A DNA stretch of 64,000 nucleotides, taken from positions 310,001 to 374,000 of the forward strand of contig NZ_RSEC01000032.1 of the NCBI RefSeq assembly GCF_003937945.1, read 5' to 3'. The notes beneath the pieces are model-generated. The model made no database searches. It was not told the DNA's origin and worked only from the letters and a program-made list of their open reading frames with translations. The position numbers and the translations under genes are program-made. The stretch comes from Amycolatopsis eburnea. Its GTDB lineage: Bacteria > Actinomycetota > Actinomycetes > Mycobacteriales > Pseudonocardiaceae. Positions 51,947 through 60,935 of the stretch are shown here, piece by piece; position 1 is the first letter of the stretch; every line of letters begins with the position of its first letter.

Positions 51947-52888
51947 ATGACCATCCTTGCCGACGCCGCGAGCAGAACGCGCGGGTGGCACCGGCCGTCC
52001 GCGGTCTTCGCCGCCGTGCTCGGGGCCGTCGCCGTGCTGTGCGTCGCCGCGATGCTCGTCGACCAGCGGACGCTCGCCGGCGCGCCGATCTGGGCCAAGC
52101 CGTTCAAGTTCGCCGTGTCCGGCGCGCTCTACTTCGCCACCTGGAGCTGGCTCGTCTCGCTGCTGCCGCGGTTCCGCCGCACGGCGGGGTGGCTGACGGA
52201 CTTCCTGGTGCTGATCTTCGCCGCCGAGTACGTCCTGCTGACGTTCCAGGCCGCGCGCGGGCGGGCCAGCCACTTCAACATCGCGACCCCGCAGGACGAG
52301 CTGATCTACAACGTCATGGGCAAGATGATCATCGGGTTGCAGGCCGCCACGCTCGCCCTGACCGTGCTGGTGCTGTTCACCAAGCTGGAAGACCGGGCGA
52401 CCTTCTGGGCCGTGCGCGCCGGCGCCGTGCTGTCCCTGGCCGGCATCTCGCTGGGCATCCTGATGACGAGCCCGTCCGCGCAGCAGCTCGCGCAGTGGCG
52501 CACCGGCGGGCACCCGGACATGGTCGGCGCGCACACCGTCGGGCTCGACGACGGCGGGCCCGGCCTGCCCATCCTCGGCTGGAGCACGGTGGGCGGCGAC
52601 CTGCGGATCCCGCACTTCGTCGGGATGCACGCGCTGCAGGCGCTGCCGCTGCTGGCCATCGGACTCCTGGCGCTGGCCGCCCGCTTCCCGCGGCTGCGCG
52701 ACGACGTCGTCCGCGCGCGGCTCGTCCTGATCGGGGCCGCCGCGTACGCCGGACTGATCGCGCTGGTGACGTGGCAGGCGCTGCGGGCGCAGTCGATCGT
52801 GCACCCCGACGCGGCGACGCTGGCCGTGGCCGCGGCGCTGGTCACAGCGGCCGGGCTGGGCTCCTGGGCGGCGGTGCGCGTCCGATGA
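51947..52888 (+). CDS. Polytopic membrane protein, unknown
   Basis: 313 residues from ATG 51947 with GGGAGGA. About eight membrane segments, for example '[20 protein letters not shown]', '[20 protein letters not shown]' and '[20 protein letters not shown]'. The motif 'ARGRASHFN' and histidines near '[11 protein letters not shown]' are conserved-looking, as in some heme-associated membrane proteins, but no family is recognised with confidence. It is co-operonic with an ABA4-like protein and a purine nucleoside phosphorylase, with starts overlapping stops. MerR dyads lie upstream. Confidence 0.8.
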   Translation: MTILADAASRTRGWHRPSAVFAAVLGAVAVLCVAAMLVDQRTLAGAPIWAKPFKFAVSGALYFATWSWLVSLLPRFRRTAGWLTDFLVLIFAAEYVLLTFQAARGRASHFNIATPQDELIYNVMGKMIIGLQAATLALTVLVLFTKLEDRATFWAVRAGAVLSLAGISLGILMTSPSAQQLAQWRTGGHPDMVGAHTVGLDDGGPGLPILGWSTVGGDLRIPHFVGMHALQALPLLAIGLLALAARFPRLRDDVVRARLVLIGAAAYAGLIALVTWQALRAQSIVHPDAATLAVAAALVTAAGLGSWAAVRVR

Positions 52889-53304
52889 CGGCGTTCGACC
52901 TGGCGTTTCCGCTGGCGGCGCCGTTCTGGGCGCTGCTGGTCTTCGCGCCGAAGTGGCGGTGGACGGCCCGGATCATGGCGTCGCCGTGGGTGCCGCTGCT
53001 GCCGCTGGCCTGCTACTTCGCGCTGGTGCTGCCGCACTTCGGCGAGTGGGCGCGGGCGATGCTCCGGCCCGATCTCGGCGTGCTGCAGGCGTTGCTCGCC
53101 ACGCCGTGGGGCGCCGGGCTGGTCTGGGCGCACCTCATCGCGTTCGACCTGTTCATCGCGCGGTGGATGTACTTCGAGGGGCGGGAGCGGGACATCTCGC
53201 CGTGGGTCGTCAGCCCGATCCTGGTGGTGACGATCTTCCTCTCGCCGTTCGGGCTGGTGGCGTTCCTGGTGGTCCGGAGCGTCCGGATACGCTCGCGGGC
53301 ATGA
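52885..53304 (+). CDS. ABA4-like membrane protein (DUF4281)
   Basis: 139 residues from ATG 52885, overlapping the upstream stop by four bases. Four membrane segments. The pattern '[20 protein letters not shown]', '[20 protein letters not shown]' and '[20 protein letters not shown]' is that of DUF4281, named after plant ABA4 of carotenoid metabolism. The conserved histidine and aspartate in 'AHLIAFDLF' are typical. The bacterial function is not settled. Confidence 0.87.
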   Translation: MTAFDLAFPLAAPFWALLVFAPKWRWTARIMASPWVPLLPLACYFALVLPHFGEWARAMLRPDLGVLQALLATPWGAGLVWAHLIAFDLFIARWMYFEGRERDISPWVVSPILVVTIFLSPFGLVAFLVVRSVRIRSRA

Positions 53305-54080
53305 GTGAACACGAAGCCGCGAGCGCCATCGCCAAGCGCACCGGCGTGGCCGCGCACGACATCGCGGTGGTCCTGGGGTCGGGCTGGCGCCCGGCGGCGG
53401 ACGTCATCGGGGAGTGCGAGACGGAGATCCCGTTCGCCGAGCTGCCCGGCTTCACCACGCCCGGCGCGGTGGGGCACGGCGGCACCATCCGTTCGCTGCG
53501 GATCGGCGACAAGAACGTCCTGGTCATGCTGGGGCGGACGCACTTCTACGAGGGCAAGGGCATCGACCCGGTGGTGCACAACGTGCGCACCGCCGCGGCG
53601 GCCGGCGTCCGGACGGTGCTGCTGACGAACGCGGCGGGCGGCCTGCGCGAAGGCTTCCAGGTGGGTCAGCCGGTGCTGATCGCCGACCACCTGAACCTGA
53701 CCGCGCGCTCGCCGATCGTCGGCGCGAACTTCGTCGACCTGACGGACCTGTACTCGGCGCGGCTGCGGAAGATCGCGCGCGAGATCGACCCGTCGCTCGA
53801 AGAAGGCGTCTACGCGGGACTGACCGGGCCGCACTTCGAGACGCCGGCGGAGATCCGGATGCTGCGCACGCTGGGCGCGGACCTGGTCGGCATGTCGACG
53901 GTCCTGGAAGCCATCGCCGCCCGCGCGGCCGGCGTCGAGGTCTTCGGCCTGTCGCTGGTGACGAACCTCGCCGCGGGCATGACCGGCGAACCGCTCAACC
54001 ACCAGGAAGTCCTGGAGGCGGGCCGCGCGGCGGCCACGAAGATGGGCTCCCTCCTGCGCGACCTCATCACCCGCGCCTGA
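53301..54080 (+). CDS. punA: Purine nucleoside phosphorylase (trimeric type)
   Basis: 259 residues from ATG 53301, overlapping the DUF4281 stop. Family motifs: '[20 protein letters not shown]' (phosphate loop serine near 30), '[12 protein letters not shown]' near 77, '[14 protein letters not shown]' near 110 and '[20 protein letters not shown]' with 'VGMSTVLEA' near 190. It cleaves inosine and guanosine by phosphorolysis in purine salvage. The overlap with two membrane-protein genes under MerR control is unusual for a housekeeping enzyme. Confidence 0.93.
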   Translation: MSEHEAASAIAKRTGVAAHDIAVVLGSGWRPAADVIGECETEIPFAELPGFTTPGAVGHGGTIRSLRIGDKNVLVMLGRTHFYEGKGIDPVVHNVRTAAAAGVRTVLLTNAAGGLREGFQVGQPVLIADHLNLTARSPIVGANFVDLTDLYSARLRKIAREIDPSLEEGVYAGLTGPHFETPAEIRMLRTLGADLVGMSTVLEAIAARAAGVEVFGLSLVTNLAAGMTGEPLNHQEVLEAGRAAATKMGSLLRDLITRA

Positions 54081-54085
54081 CAAAA

Positions 54086-54138
54086 GCCGTGAAGGCCTCC
54101 TTCCCGGTCATAAAAGCCGGTAAGGAGGCCTTCACGGC
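54086..54138. terminator. Bidirectional hairpin terminator, repeat copy 2
   Basis: A 23-bp stem with one or two mismatches (54086-54108 with 54116-54138) and a 7-nt loop, flanked by AAAA and TTT. It is nearly identical in sequence and geometry to the hairpin at 25633-25685 and likewise lies between convergent genes, ending at 54080 and 54140. Confidence 0.88.
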
Positions 54139-54139
54139 T

Positions 54140-55300
54140 TTAGGCGAAAGCGGGGAGCTGGGCAGCGACGTCGGCCGGGGACGGCATGGCCGCCACATCG
54201 GCCGCCAGGGCGCGGGTCGCGTCGCGGACCGCGGTGTCCGTGAGGAGGTGACGGGCCTGGGACGCGACGGCTTCGGCGGTGACGTCGGGGCCGAGCAGTC
54301 GCGAGCCGACGCCGGCCGCGACGACCGCGTCCGCGTTGCTGAACTGGTCCGCGCCCTGCGGCAGCAGGAGCTGCGGGAGGCCCGCGCCGAACGCGCCGAG
54401 CGTCGTGCCGCTGCCACCGTGGTGGACCACCAGGTCGACGTGCGGCAGCAGCTCCGACTGCGGGACCCACGCCTCCAGCCGGACGTTCTCCGGGACCTCG
54501 CCCAGCACCGCGGGATCGACCGTCGGGCCGGTGGCGACCAGGACGTCGACGTCCAAACCGGACAGACCGGTGATCGCCGCGCCCAGCACGCCCGCGTGGC
54601 CCATCGCCGTGCCGAGGGTCAGGTAGACCAGCGGACGCCGCTTGTCCAGCACGCCCGCGGGCAGCTCGCCCGGCTCGCTCCAGCCGACCGGCCGCAGCGG
54701 CACGCGGTGCGCCCACGCCAGGAACCCGGGCTCCTGCACGGACTCCGGGCAGATGTCGACGAACGGCCCGCTGAACGCCAGGTCCTCGCCGACCTCGATC
54801 CCCAGCGTGGCCCCGTGCTCGCGGATGGCGTCGCGGATCCGCGTCACCATCGGGTCTTCGCTCGACACACGGCCGAACCCGTGCGCCACCACCGGGATCC
54901 CGGCCTTCAGCGCGGCGAACGCGCCGCCGGAGTTGCCCGCCTCGCTCACCACCAGGTCCGGCCGGACGTGCTCGAACAGCGGCAGCAGGTCGGACACGAA
55001 CTGCTTCGGCATGACCTCGCCGAACACCTTCGCCACGATCGGGCCGAGCACCTCGGGCGGGATCTCGCCGGGCGGCCGCCGCGGGCCGGGCGGACCGGAC
55101 TCGGCGAAGGCCTGCCCGAACGCGTCCTTGATGGCGAGCCCGGCGGCGGCCGTCTCGAGCCCGGCTTTCGTCAGCTGGGGCAGGAAGTCTTCCGAGGTGG
55201 CGAAAACGACGTCGTGGCCCGCGTCGCGCGCGGCGATCGCCAGCGGTACCAGCGGGAACGTGTGACCGAAGGACCCCAGTGAGGTGAAGAGCAAGCGCAC
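54140..55300 (-). CDS. UDP-glycosyltransferase, macrolide GT type (GT1)
   Basis: 386 residues from GTG 55300. The N-terminal acceptor half starts 'LLFTSLGSFGHTFPLVPLAI' with the histidine that acts as general base. The donor half has 'VVHHGGSGTTLGAFGAGLPQ' followed by 'LLLPQGADQFSNADAVVAAG', the GT-B signature that binds the nucleotide sugar. It resembles macrolide and glycopeptide glycosyltransferases. Acceptor and sugar are unknown. It shares a 30-bp intergenic with the divergent mutase. Confidence 0.9.
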   Translation of the reverse strand: MRLLFTSLGSFGHTFPLVPLAIAARDAGHDVVFATSEDFLPQLTKAGLETAAAGLAIKDAFGQAFAESGPPGPRRPPGEIPPEVLGPIVAKVFGEVMPKQFVSDLLPLFEHVRPDLVVSEAGNSGGAFAALKAGIPVVAHGFGRVSSEDPMVTRIRDAIREHGATLGIEVGEDLAFSGPFVDICPESVQEPGFLAWAHRVPLRPVGWSEPGELPAGVLDKRRPLVYLTLGTAMGHAGVLGAAITGLSGLDVDVLVATGPTVDPAVLGEVPENVRLEAWVPQSELLPHVDLVVHHGGSGTTLGAFGAGLPQLLLPQGADQFSNADAVVAAGVGSRLLGPDVTAEAVASQARHLLTDTAVRDATRALAADVAAMPSPADVAAQLPAFA

Positions 55301-55330
55301 TCACCCCACCCTAGCCCGTAGGCTGGCGCG
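55301..55330. promoter_or_regulatory. Back-to-back leaderless promoters
   Basis: Only 30 bases separate two divergent GTG starts. On the plus strand TAGGCT (55319-55324) lies six bases before GTG 55331. On the minus strand TAGGGT (55313-55308) lies seven bases before GTG 55300. The two -10 boxes are about five bases apart, so each -35 region lies in the other gene's coding start. Confidence 0.7.
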
Positions 55331-56965
55331 GTGACAGTGAATTCCACCCTGCGTGACGCCGCCTTCCGCTGGATCGCCGACGACCCCGACGACGGCTCGC
55401 GCGCCGAGCTGCAGGGCGTCCTCGCGAAGGCGATGGGCGGCGACGCCGAGGCCGCCGCCGACCTGGCCGACCGGATGGCCGGGCCGCTCGAGTTCGGCAC
55501 CGCCGGCCTGCGCGGGCCGGTGCGCGCCGGGCCCAACGGGATGAACGTCGCCGTCGTCACCCGCACGACGGCCGGCGTGGCCGAATGGCTGACGGCGCAC
55601 GGCCACGCGGGCGCGCTGGTCGTCGTCGGCCGCGACGCGCGGCACGGCTCGGAGGCCTTCGCGACGGCGGCCGCCGAAGTGCTCACCGCGGCCGGCTTCG
55701 ACGTCAAGGTGTTCCCCCGCCCGCTGCCGACGCCGGTGCTCGCGTTCGCCGTCGGGCGGCTCGGCGCGGTGGCCGGGATCCAGATCACCGCGTCGCACAA
55801 CCCCCCGGCGGACAACGGGTACAAGCTCTACGACGCCACCGGCGGCCAGATCGTGCCGCCGTCCGACGGCGAGATCGAGCGCGCCATCCAGGCCGCGCCC
55901 GCCGCGGTGAGCGTGGCACGAGCCGAAGGCGCCGAGGTCGTCGACCTCGTCGGCCGGTACCTCGACGAGGTCGCGACGCTGCCGCTCGGCGCGGGGCGCG
56001 CGGTGCGGGTGGCCGCGACCGCGTTGCACGGCGTCGGCGCCGAGACGCTGCGCGCGGCGTTCGACCGGGCCGGGTTCACCGACCTGCACCTGGTGACCGC
56101 CCAGTCCGCTCCGGACCCGGACTTCCCCACGGTGTCGTTCCCGAACCCGGAGGAACCGGGCGCGACGGACCTGCTGCTGGCGCTGGCGTCCGATGTGGAC
56201 GCCGACCTGGCGATCGCGCTCGACCCGGACGCCGATCGCTGCGCCCTCGGCGTGCGCGAGCGCGACGGGTCGTGGCGGATGCTGCGCGGCGACGAAACCG
56301 GCGTCCTGCTCGGCTCGTACGTGCTGTCCACAGTGGACCGCACGCTGCTGCCGGAACCGCTGGTGGCCACCACGATCGTCTCGTCGTCGATGCTCGGCGA
56401 GATCGCGAAGGCCGAAGGCGCCCGCTACGCCGAGACGCTGACCGGGTTCAAGTGGCTGGTGCGCGCCGGCGAAGGGCTGGTGTTCGCCTACGAAGAGGCG
56501 CTCGGCCTGTGCGTGAACCCCGGTTTCGTGCGCGACAAGGACGGCATCGCCGCCGCGACGCTGGCCGCCGGGCTGGCCGCGCAGCTCAAGGCGCAGGGCC
56601 GCACGCCGCTGGACGTGCTCGACGAGCTGGCGCAGCGCCACGGCGTCCACCTGACCGACCAGGTTTCCCTGCGCGTCACCGACCTCGCCGTCCGCGGGCA
56701 GCTGATGGCGAAGGTGCGGAAATCGCCGCCGTCGCGGCTCGGCGGTGCCGAAGTCGCGCTCGAGGACCTGCTGCCGGACGCGGACGTCGTGCGCCTGTCC
56801 GGCGACGGTGTGCGCGTGGTGATCCGGCCGTCGGGCACCGAGCCGAAGCTGAAGGCGTACCTGCAGGTGGTGGCGCCGGTCACCGGCTCGCTCGCGGACG
56901 CGCGTGGCGCCGCGCAGGAGCGGCTGGCGGCGGTGCGGGCCGACGTCGAGGAGCTACTCGCCTGA
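55331..56965 (+). CDS. Phosphomannomutase/phosphoglucomutase family
   Basis: 544 residues from GTG 55331. Alpha-D-phosphohexomutase signatures: active serine in 'GIQITASHNPPADNGYKLYD' near 150, metal loop 'IALDPDADRCALGVRERDGS' near 299, sugar loop 'FAYEEALGLCVNPG' near 387 and the phosphate-binding 'RPSGTEPKLKAYLQVVAP' near 500. It converts hexose 1- and 6-phosphates. The next gene overlaps its stop by one base. Confidence 0.93.
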   Translation: MTVNSTLRDAAFRWIADDPDDGSRAELQGVLAKAMGGDAEAAADLADRMAGPLEFGTAGLRGPVRAGPNGMNVAVVTRTTAGVAEWLTAHGHAGALVVVGRDARHGSEAFATAAAEVLTAAGFDVKVFPRPLPTPVLAFAVGRLGAVAGIQITASHNPPADNGYKLYDATGGQIVPPSDGEIERAIQAAPAAVSVARAEGAEVVDLVGRYLDEVATLPLGAGRAVRVAATALHGVGAETLRAAFDRAGFTDLHLVTAQSAPDPDFPTVSFPNPEEPGATDLLLALASDVDADLAIALDPDADRCALGVRERDGSWRMLRGDETGVLLGSYVLSTVDRTLLPEPLVATTIVSSSMLGEIAKAEGARYAETLTGFKWLVRAGEGLVFAYEEALGLCVNPGFVRDKDGIAAATLAAGLAAQLKAQGRTPLDVLDELAQRHGVHLTDQVSLRVTDLAVRGQLMAKVRKSPPSRLGGAEVALEDLLPDADVVRLSGDGVRVVIRPSGTEPKLKAYLQVVAPVTGSLADARGAAQERLAAVRADVEELLA

Positions 56966-57417
56966 TGCCGCGGCTGCTGATCGTGCACCACACGCCGTCG
57001 CCGTCGACGCAGGCGCTGTTCGAGGCCGTGCTCGCGGGGGCGACGCACCCGGACGTCGAAGGGGTGGAGGTCGTCCGCCGCGCGGCACTGGCGGCGACCG
57101 TCCCCGACGTCCTGGAAGCGGACGGCTACCTGCTGGGCACGCCGGCGAACCTGGGCAGCATGAGCGGCGCGCTGAAGCACTTCTTCGACACCGTGTACTA
57201 CCCGTGCCTGGACGCGACGCGCGGTCGCCCGTTCGGGTACTGGATCCACGGCGGCAGCGACACGTCGGGGACGGAACGGCAGCTGCGGGCCATCACCACG
57301 GGCCTGGCGTGGACCCAGGCGGCGGCGCCGGTCATCAGCACGGGCGAACCGGACAAGAAGACGCTGGATGCGTGCGTGGAACTGGGCGGCACGCTGGCCG
57401 CGACCCTGCTGGACTGA
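56965..57417 (+). CDS. Flavodoxin-like NAD(P)H-dependent oxidoreductase
   Basis: 150 residues; ATG 56965 uses the last base of the mutase stop. FMN site pattern: 'LLIVHHTPSPSTQALFEAVL' (phosphate loop near 8-15), then 'DGYLLGTPANLGSMSGALKH' with 'FFDTVYY' near 45-70, and 'GYWIHGGSDTSGTERQLRAI' near 88. This is a WrbA/flavodoxin-type fold; a quinone reductase or electron carrier is likely. Hairpin 57438-57482 follows. Confidence 0.87.
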   Translation: MPRLLIVHHTPSPSTQALFEAVLAGATHPDVEGVEVVRRAALAATVPDVLEADGYLLGTPANLGSMSGALKHFFDTVYYPCLDATRGRPFGYWIHGGSDTSGTERQLRAITTGLAWTQAAAPVISTGEPDKKTLDACVELGGTLAATLLD

Positions 57418-57723
57418 GGGAACCCGGAAAATAAGGGGGCCTGTCACCGGAAGCCCTGGGGGTCGACCTCCGGCAACAGGCCGTGGCCAAGGGATCCTCC
57501 CGAAGGCGATCGACCTTGGCCTGTGCAGCGTACTACAGACCGCCGATCATGACGAGCCGGAGGCACGACAAGCCCCTCGTCCAGCCGTTCCGTACACCCC
57601 CAGGGCACGGACCGCCGGACGAGAGGCGTGCCAACTGTAAACCACTGCATACGATAGCTGTCAACGTGTGCGTACAGTGGTTTCCCGGCTAGAATTTTCA
57701 CGGCGGAAACCTAGGGGGCGGGG
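57418..57723. promoter_or_regulatory. 306-bp spacer: hairpin, operator and promoter of the XRE operon
   Basis: No convincing gene. A two-part hairpin lies at 57438-57482 (7-bp and 5-bp stems separated by matching CA bulges). The inverted repeat AAACCACTG (57639-57647) / CAGTGGTTT (57675-57683) is a likely operator for the XRE regulator. TAGAAT at 57690-57695 is the probable -10, with the operator right arm over the -35 zone, so autorepression is plausible. GGGG lies before ATG 57724. Confidence 0.65.
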
Positions 57724-58128
57724 ATGGCACGGGAACGCACCTTCGCGGAACGGCTGAGTGCCCTGATCGACGCGGCGCGGCTGGACGGCCGCGCACCGCA
57801 CAGCTACCGGGAGATCTCCGCGGCCGTCGAGCGCGCGGGCGGGCCGGCGATGTCGCCCGCCTACCTGCAGCAGCTGGCGACCGGGAAGCGGGTCAACCCG
57901 AAGATCCACTACGTCGAAGCGCTGGCGCGGCTGTTCGGCGTGCCGGTCACGTACTTCTTCGACGAAGAGGCGGCCGCGCCCCCGGCGGGCGAGGCCCAGC
58001 TGATGGCGATGCGGGCGCAGGAGCTGTCGCCGCAGGGCCGCCGTCAGGTGATGGACCTCCTGGACCTGGTCGAGCGCTACGAGCGGGCCGAGCGCGAGGG
58101 CCGGAACCCGGAGGACGCCGCGCGATGA
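57724..58128 (+). CDS. XRE-family regulator, EspR-like
   Basis: 134 residues from ATG 57724. A long first helix ('RTFAERLSALIDAARLDGRA') precedes the HTH ('REISAAVERAGGPAMSPAYL', 'QQLATGKRVNPKIHYVEALA'), and a C-terminal helix ('GRRQVMDLLDLVERYERAER') could dimerise. This build resembles mycobacterial EspR. Its stop overlaps the next start by four bases. In the operon it probably senses or is cut by the ImmA/IrrE protease that follows, as in other such pairs. Confidence 0.85.
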   Translation: MARERTFAERLSALIDAARLDGRAPHSYREISAAVERAGGPAMSPAYLQQLATGKRVNPKIHYVEALARLFGVPVTYFFDEEAAAPPAGEAQLMAMRAQELSPQGRRQVMDLLDLVERYERAEREGRNPEDAAR

Positions 58129-58646
58129 AGGAGCGGGAGCTGCGCCGCCGGTGCCGGAAGCTGCTGAAGGACCTCGACATCGGCCCCCCGCTCGACGTCG
58201 AGGTGCTGTGCGCGCGGCTGGGTGAGCGGCGCGGCAAGCCGATCCGGCTGATGGCGTACCCGCTCGAAGTGCCCGGCCCGTTCGGCTGCTGGATCGCGAC
58301 GTCGTCCGCCGACTACATCTTCTACCAGGCCGAAACGACGAAATCGCACCAGGACCACATCATCCTGCACGAGCTCGGCCACATGCTGGCCGACCACCAC
58401 CCGCACGGCGACGCCGAGCCGGCGGACTTCCTGCGCGGCCCCGCTCTCGATCTCGACCCGGATGCCGTACACCGCGCCCTGCGCCGGTCGTCCTACGATG
58501 ACGCGCACGAGTGGGAAGCCGAAACGGTCGCGACGATCATCCTCGAATGGGCGTCGGTCCTGAACTACACGATCCCCCGGCGCGCCGCGGACCGGGACCT
58601 ACGCCGGATCCAGGGGGCGCTCGGCGATCACCAAGGGTGGTTGTGA
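58125..58646 (+). CDS. ImmA/IrrE-type zinc metallopeptidase
   Basis: 173 residues from ATG 58125. The zinc motif is 'HIILHELGHMLADHHPH' (HELGH near 83-87), and a downstream acidic helix ('AHEWEAETVATIILEWASVL') carries the third ligand Glu near 131-137. ImmA/IrrE proteases cut XRE repressors to induce mobile-element or stress genes. It is fused into one operon with the XRE gene upstream and a seven-TM protein downstream (stop and start overlap). Confidence 0.87.
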   Translation: MKERELRRRCRKLLKDLDIGPPLDVEVLCARLGERRGKPIRLMAYPLEVPGPFGCWIATSSADYIFYQAETTKSHQDHIILHELGHMLADHHPHGDAEPADFLRGPALDLDPDAVHRALRRSSYDDAHEWEAETVATIILEWASVLNYTIPRRAADRDLRRIQGALGDHQGWL

Positions 58647-59758
58647 GCACACTTTTCAGTCCGGTGAACGTTGTGGCACTGGTGCTGTTCGCCGCCGCGC
58701 TCGCGTGGCGGATCTACCAGGTGACGCGTGCGCCGACGGTGCCGAACTGGGCCGTGACGGCGTGCGTGGCCGGCTTCGCCGCGGCGTTCCTGCTGCAGCA
58801 GACGGCGATCTCCGACGAGGTGGACGCGCTCCTCGGCCGCGGCGCGGCGCGGGTGGCGAACAACGCGCTGCTGGCGTGCGGCATCTGCGCGCTGGTGATC
58901 TTCTTCCTCGGCTCGGCGCTGGGCCCCCGCCGGTACCGCCGGGTGACGGCCGAGCTGGTGCCGCTGGTGGCGGCGATCACGCTGATGATCGTGGCGATGG
59001 CCGTGACGCCGCCGGAGCTGCGCGGCCTCCCGCTGGGGCCGTCGACGGTGCACGACAGCGGGATCGCGCTGTTCTACTTCGGCGCCGGGCTGTACCTGAT
59101 CTACGGCCTGATCGCGTGCTCGGCGTGGATCCTGCGGTACCTGAAGGTCGCCGACCGGAACCTGCGGATCGGGCTCAAGCTGAGCGCGATCGGCATGGGC
59201 GCCGCGGCGGCGGGCAGCATCTTCCGCGCGCTGTACATCGTGGTGGCGTGGGCGTTCGGGCCGGTGGTGAAGGTCCTGCTGCTGCTCGGCGTGCCGTTCG
59301 TGATCATCGGCGGCATCCTGTTCCTGGCCGGCGTCACCTACCCGGGCGTGCGGGCGCGGCTTTCGGCGTTGCGCCGCCGCCGTCAGCACCGGCGCGAGCA
59401 CCAGGCCCTCGCTCCACTGTGGACGGCGCTGGTCCAGGCGTTCCCGAGCATCGTCCTGCGCACGCCGCCGCGCCGCGACCGGTTCTCCCCGCGCGGCGTC
59501 CACCGAGTGCACTACCGGCGCGTCATCGAGATCCGGGACGGTCTGGTCCAGCTGTCGCCGTACCTGGCGGCGGACTTCGGCGAGACGGTGGCGACGGACC
59601 CGGCCGCCGCGGCGGCCGCGTTGAAGGCGGCGCTGGCGCGGCACGCGGCGGGCGAGGAGAACGACGGCCGCGCCAAGCAGGTCCTGCCCGCCCACGCGGA
59701 CGACATCGAATCCGACGTCCGGCCGCTGCTCGCGCTGTCGGCGGCGCTGGAATCGTGA
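58643..59758 (+). CDS. MAB_1171c family seven-TM membrane protein
   Basis: 371 residues from GTG 58643. Seven membrane segments in the first 245 residues, including 'NVVALVLFAAALAWRIYQVT' and 'GPVVKVLLLLGVPFVIIGGI'. A cytosolic tail of about 125 residues has basic stretches and 'PRGVHRVHYRRVIEIRDGLV'. It fits the actinomycete 'MAB_1171c family putative transporter', often found with XRE and ImmA/IrrE genes. Transport has not been shown; sensing is as likely. A one-base gap leads to an amidohydrolase. Confidence 0.8.
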   Translation: MSTLFSPVNVVALVLFAAALAWRIYQVTRAPTVPNWAVTACVAGFAAAFLLQQTAISDEVDALLGRGAARVANNALLACGICALVIFFLGSALGPRRYRRVTAELVPLVAAITLMIVAMAVTPPELRGLPLGPSTVHDSGIALFYFGAGLYLIYGLIACSAWILRYLKVADRNLRIGLKLSAIGMGAAAAGSIFRALYIVVAWAFGPVVKVLLLLGVPFVIIGGILFLAGVTYPGVRARLSALRRRRQHRREHQALAPLWTALVQAFPSIVLRTPPRRDRFSPRGVHRVHYRRVIEIRDGLVQLSPYLAADFGETVATDPAAAAAALKAALARHAAGEENDGRAKQVLPAHADDIESDVRPLLALSAALES

Positions 59759-59759
59759 C

Positions 59760-60920
59760 GTGGACACGCTGATCACGGCCGGCCGGGTCCTGCCCCGCCC
59801 ATCGGCCCCGGTCCTCGACGGCGCGGTGCTGGTCCGCGACGGCGTGATCGTGGCGGCGGGCGCGCGGGCGGACGTCGTCGCGCAGGCCGCCCCGGACGCG
59901 GTTCGGCACGACTTCCCGACCGGGACCGCGCTGGCCGGGTTGTTCAACGCCCATGTGCACCTGGCTTTCGATGCTTCGCGGGAGATGCTGGCGCACTTCG
60001 AATTTCCGCTGTCCGACGCGCGTTCGCGCCTGACGTCGATGCTGCGCAGTGGCGTGACGACGGTCCGGGACCTCGGCGACCGAGGTCATCTGGGTGCGGC
60101 CGTGCGGTCGTCGTTCGCGGGCGAGGCGGCCCCGCGGCTGCTGGTGTCGGGCCCGCCGATCACGGTGCCGGACGGCCATTGCCACTTCTTCGGCGGCGCC
60201 GTCTCGTCGGATTCGGAGATCCGTGCGCTGATCGACGAGAACGCGGCGGCGGGCGCGGACGTGATCAAGGTGATGGCGAGCGGCGGCCAGATCACCGAGG
60301 GCGGCGCGGACATGTGGGAGTCGCAGTTCTCCTCGCGGGAGCTTGCGGTTGTGGTCTCGCACGCGGCTGCCCACGGGTTGCCGGTGGCGGCGCACGCGCA
60401 CGGGGCGGACGCGATCTCGGCGGCGGTTTCGGCCGGGGTGTCGACGGTGGAGCACTGCAGTTTCCTGACCGGGCCGCGGACGTTCGACCGGCCGGACGCG
60501 GTGGCCGCGCGGATGGCCTCGGCGGGGATTTCGGCTTGTTCTACGAGCAGCCGGAACTGGCGGGTGATCGTCGAGAAACTGGGCGAGCCCGCGGCGACGG
60601 CGATGTACGGGCGGTTGCCGTGGCTGGAGGAGCACGGGGTGCGGTTGCTGGCCGGGACGGATGCGGGGTTGCCGGGGTCGGTGTTCGACGATCCGGTGGG
60701 GGCGTTGGAGTTGTACGAGTGGCTGGGGTTTTCGCGGCGGCGGATTCTGGAGATCGCTACTTGCGATTCCGCGGCTGGTCTTGGTTTGGGTGAGGTGACC
60801 GGGCGGCTCGAGGCGGGGTTGGCGGGGGACGTGCTCGTTGTCGAGGGGGATCCGCTGGCGTCGCTGGGTGCGTTGCGTAATCCGCTGCTGGTGCTGGCCC
60901 AGGGGCGCGCCGCCGCGTAG
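59760..60920 (+). CDS. Amidohydrolase family (imidazolonepropionase-like) enzyme
   Basis: 386 residues from GTG 59760, one base after the seven-TM gene. Metal-dependent hydrolase fold: 'GLFNAHVHLAFDASREMLAH' with the HxH metal pair near 63-65, 'GADVIKVMASGGQITEGG' with the bridging lysine near 170, histidines in 'VAAHAHGADAISAAVSAGVS' near 209, 'TVEHCSF' near 231 and catalytic Asp in 'LLAGTDAGLPG' near 301. It hydrolyses a cyclic amide, peptide or similar. Codon use drifts to more T-ending codons near the end, next to the repeat array. Confidence 0.88.
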   Translation: MDTLITAGRVLPRPSAPVLDGAVLVRDGVIVAAGARADVVAQAAPDAVRHDFPTGTALAGLFNAHVHLAFDASREMLAHFEFPLSDARSRLTSMLRSGVTTVRDLGDRGHLGAAVRSSFAGEAAPRLLVSGPPITVPDGHCHFFGGAVSSDSEIRALIDENAAAGADVIKVMASGGQITEGGADMWESQFSSRELAVVVSHAAAHGLPVAAHAHGADAISAAVSAGVSTVEHCSFLTGPRTFDRPDAVAARMASAGISACSTSSRNWRVIVEKLGEPAATAMYGRLPWLEEHGVRLLAGTDAGLPGSVFDDPVGALELYEWLGFSRRRILEIATCDSAAGLGLGEVTGRLEAGLAGDVLVVEGDPLASLGALRNPLLVLAQGRAAA

Positions 60921-60935
60921 CCCGAGCCGGGGGGT

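Noticed and set aside
57438..57482. Riboswitch or 6C-type RNA in the spacer after the flavodoxin gene
   Set aside because: The two-part symmetric hairpin is simple and lies just after a stop codon. No conserved C-rich double loop or known aptamer core is visible, so a terminator is the simpler reading.
57483..57692. 69-residue plus-strand frame before the XRE gene
   Set aside because: It runs through the hairpin tail, the operator arms and the -10 box, has no ribosome site, and its composition is not protein-like.
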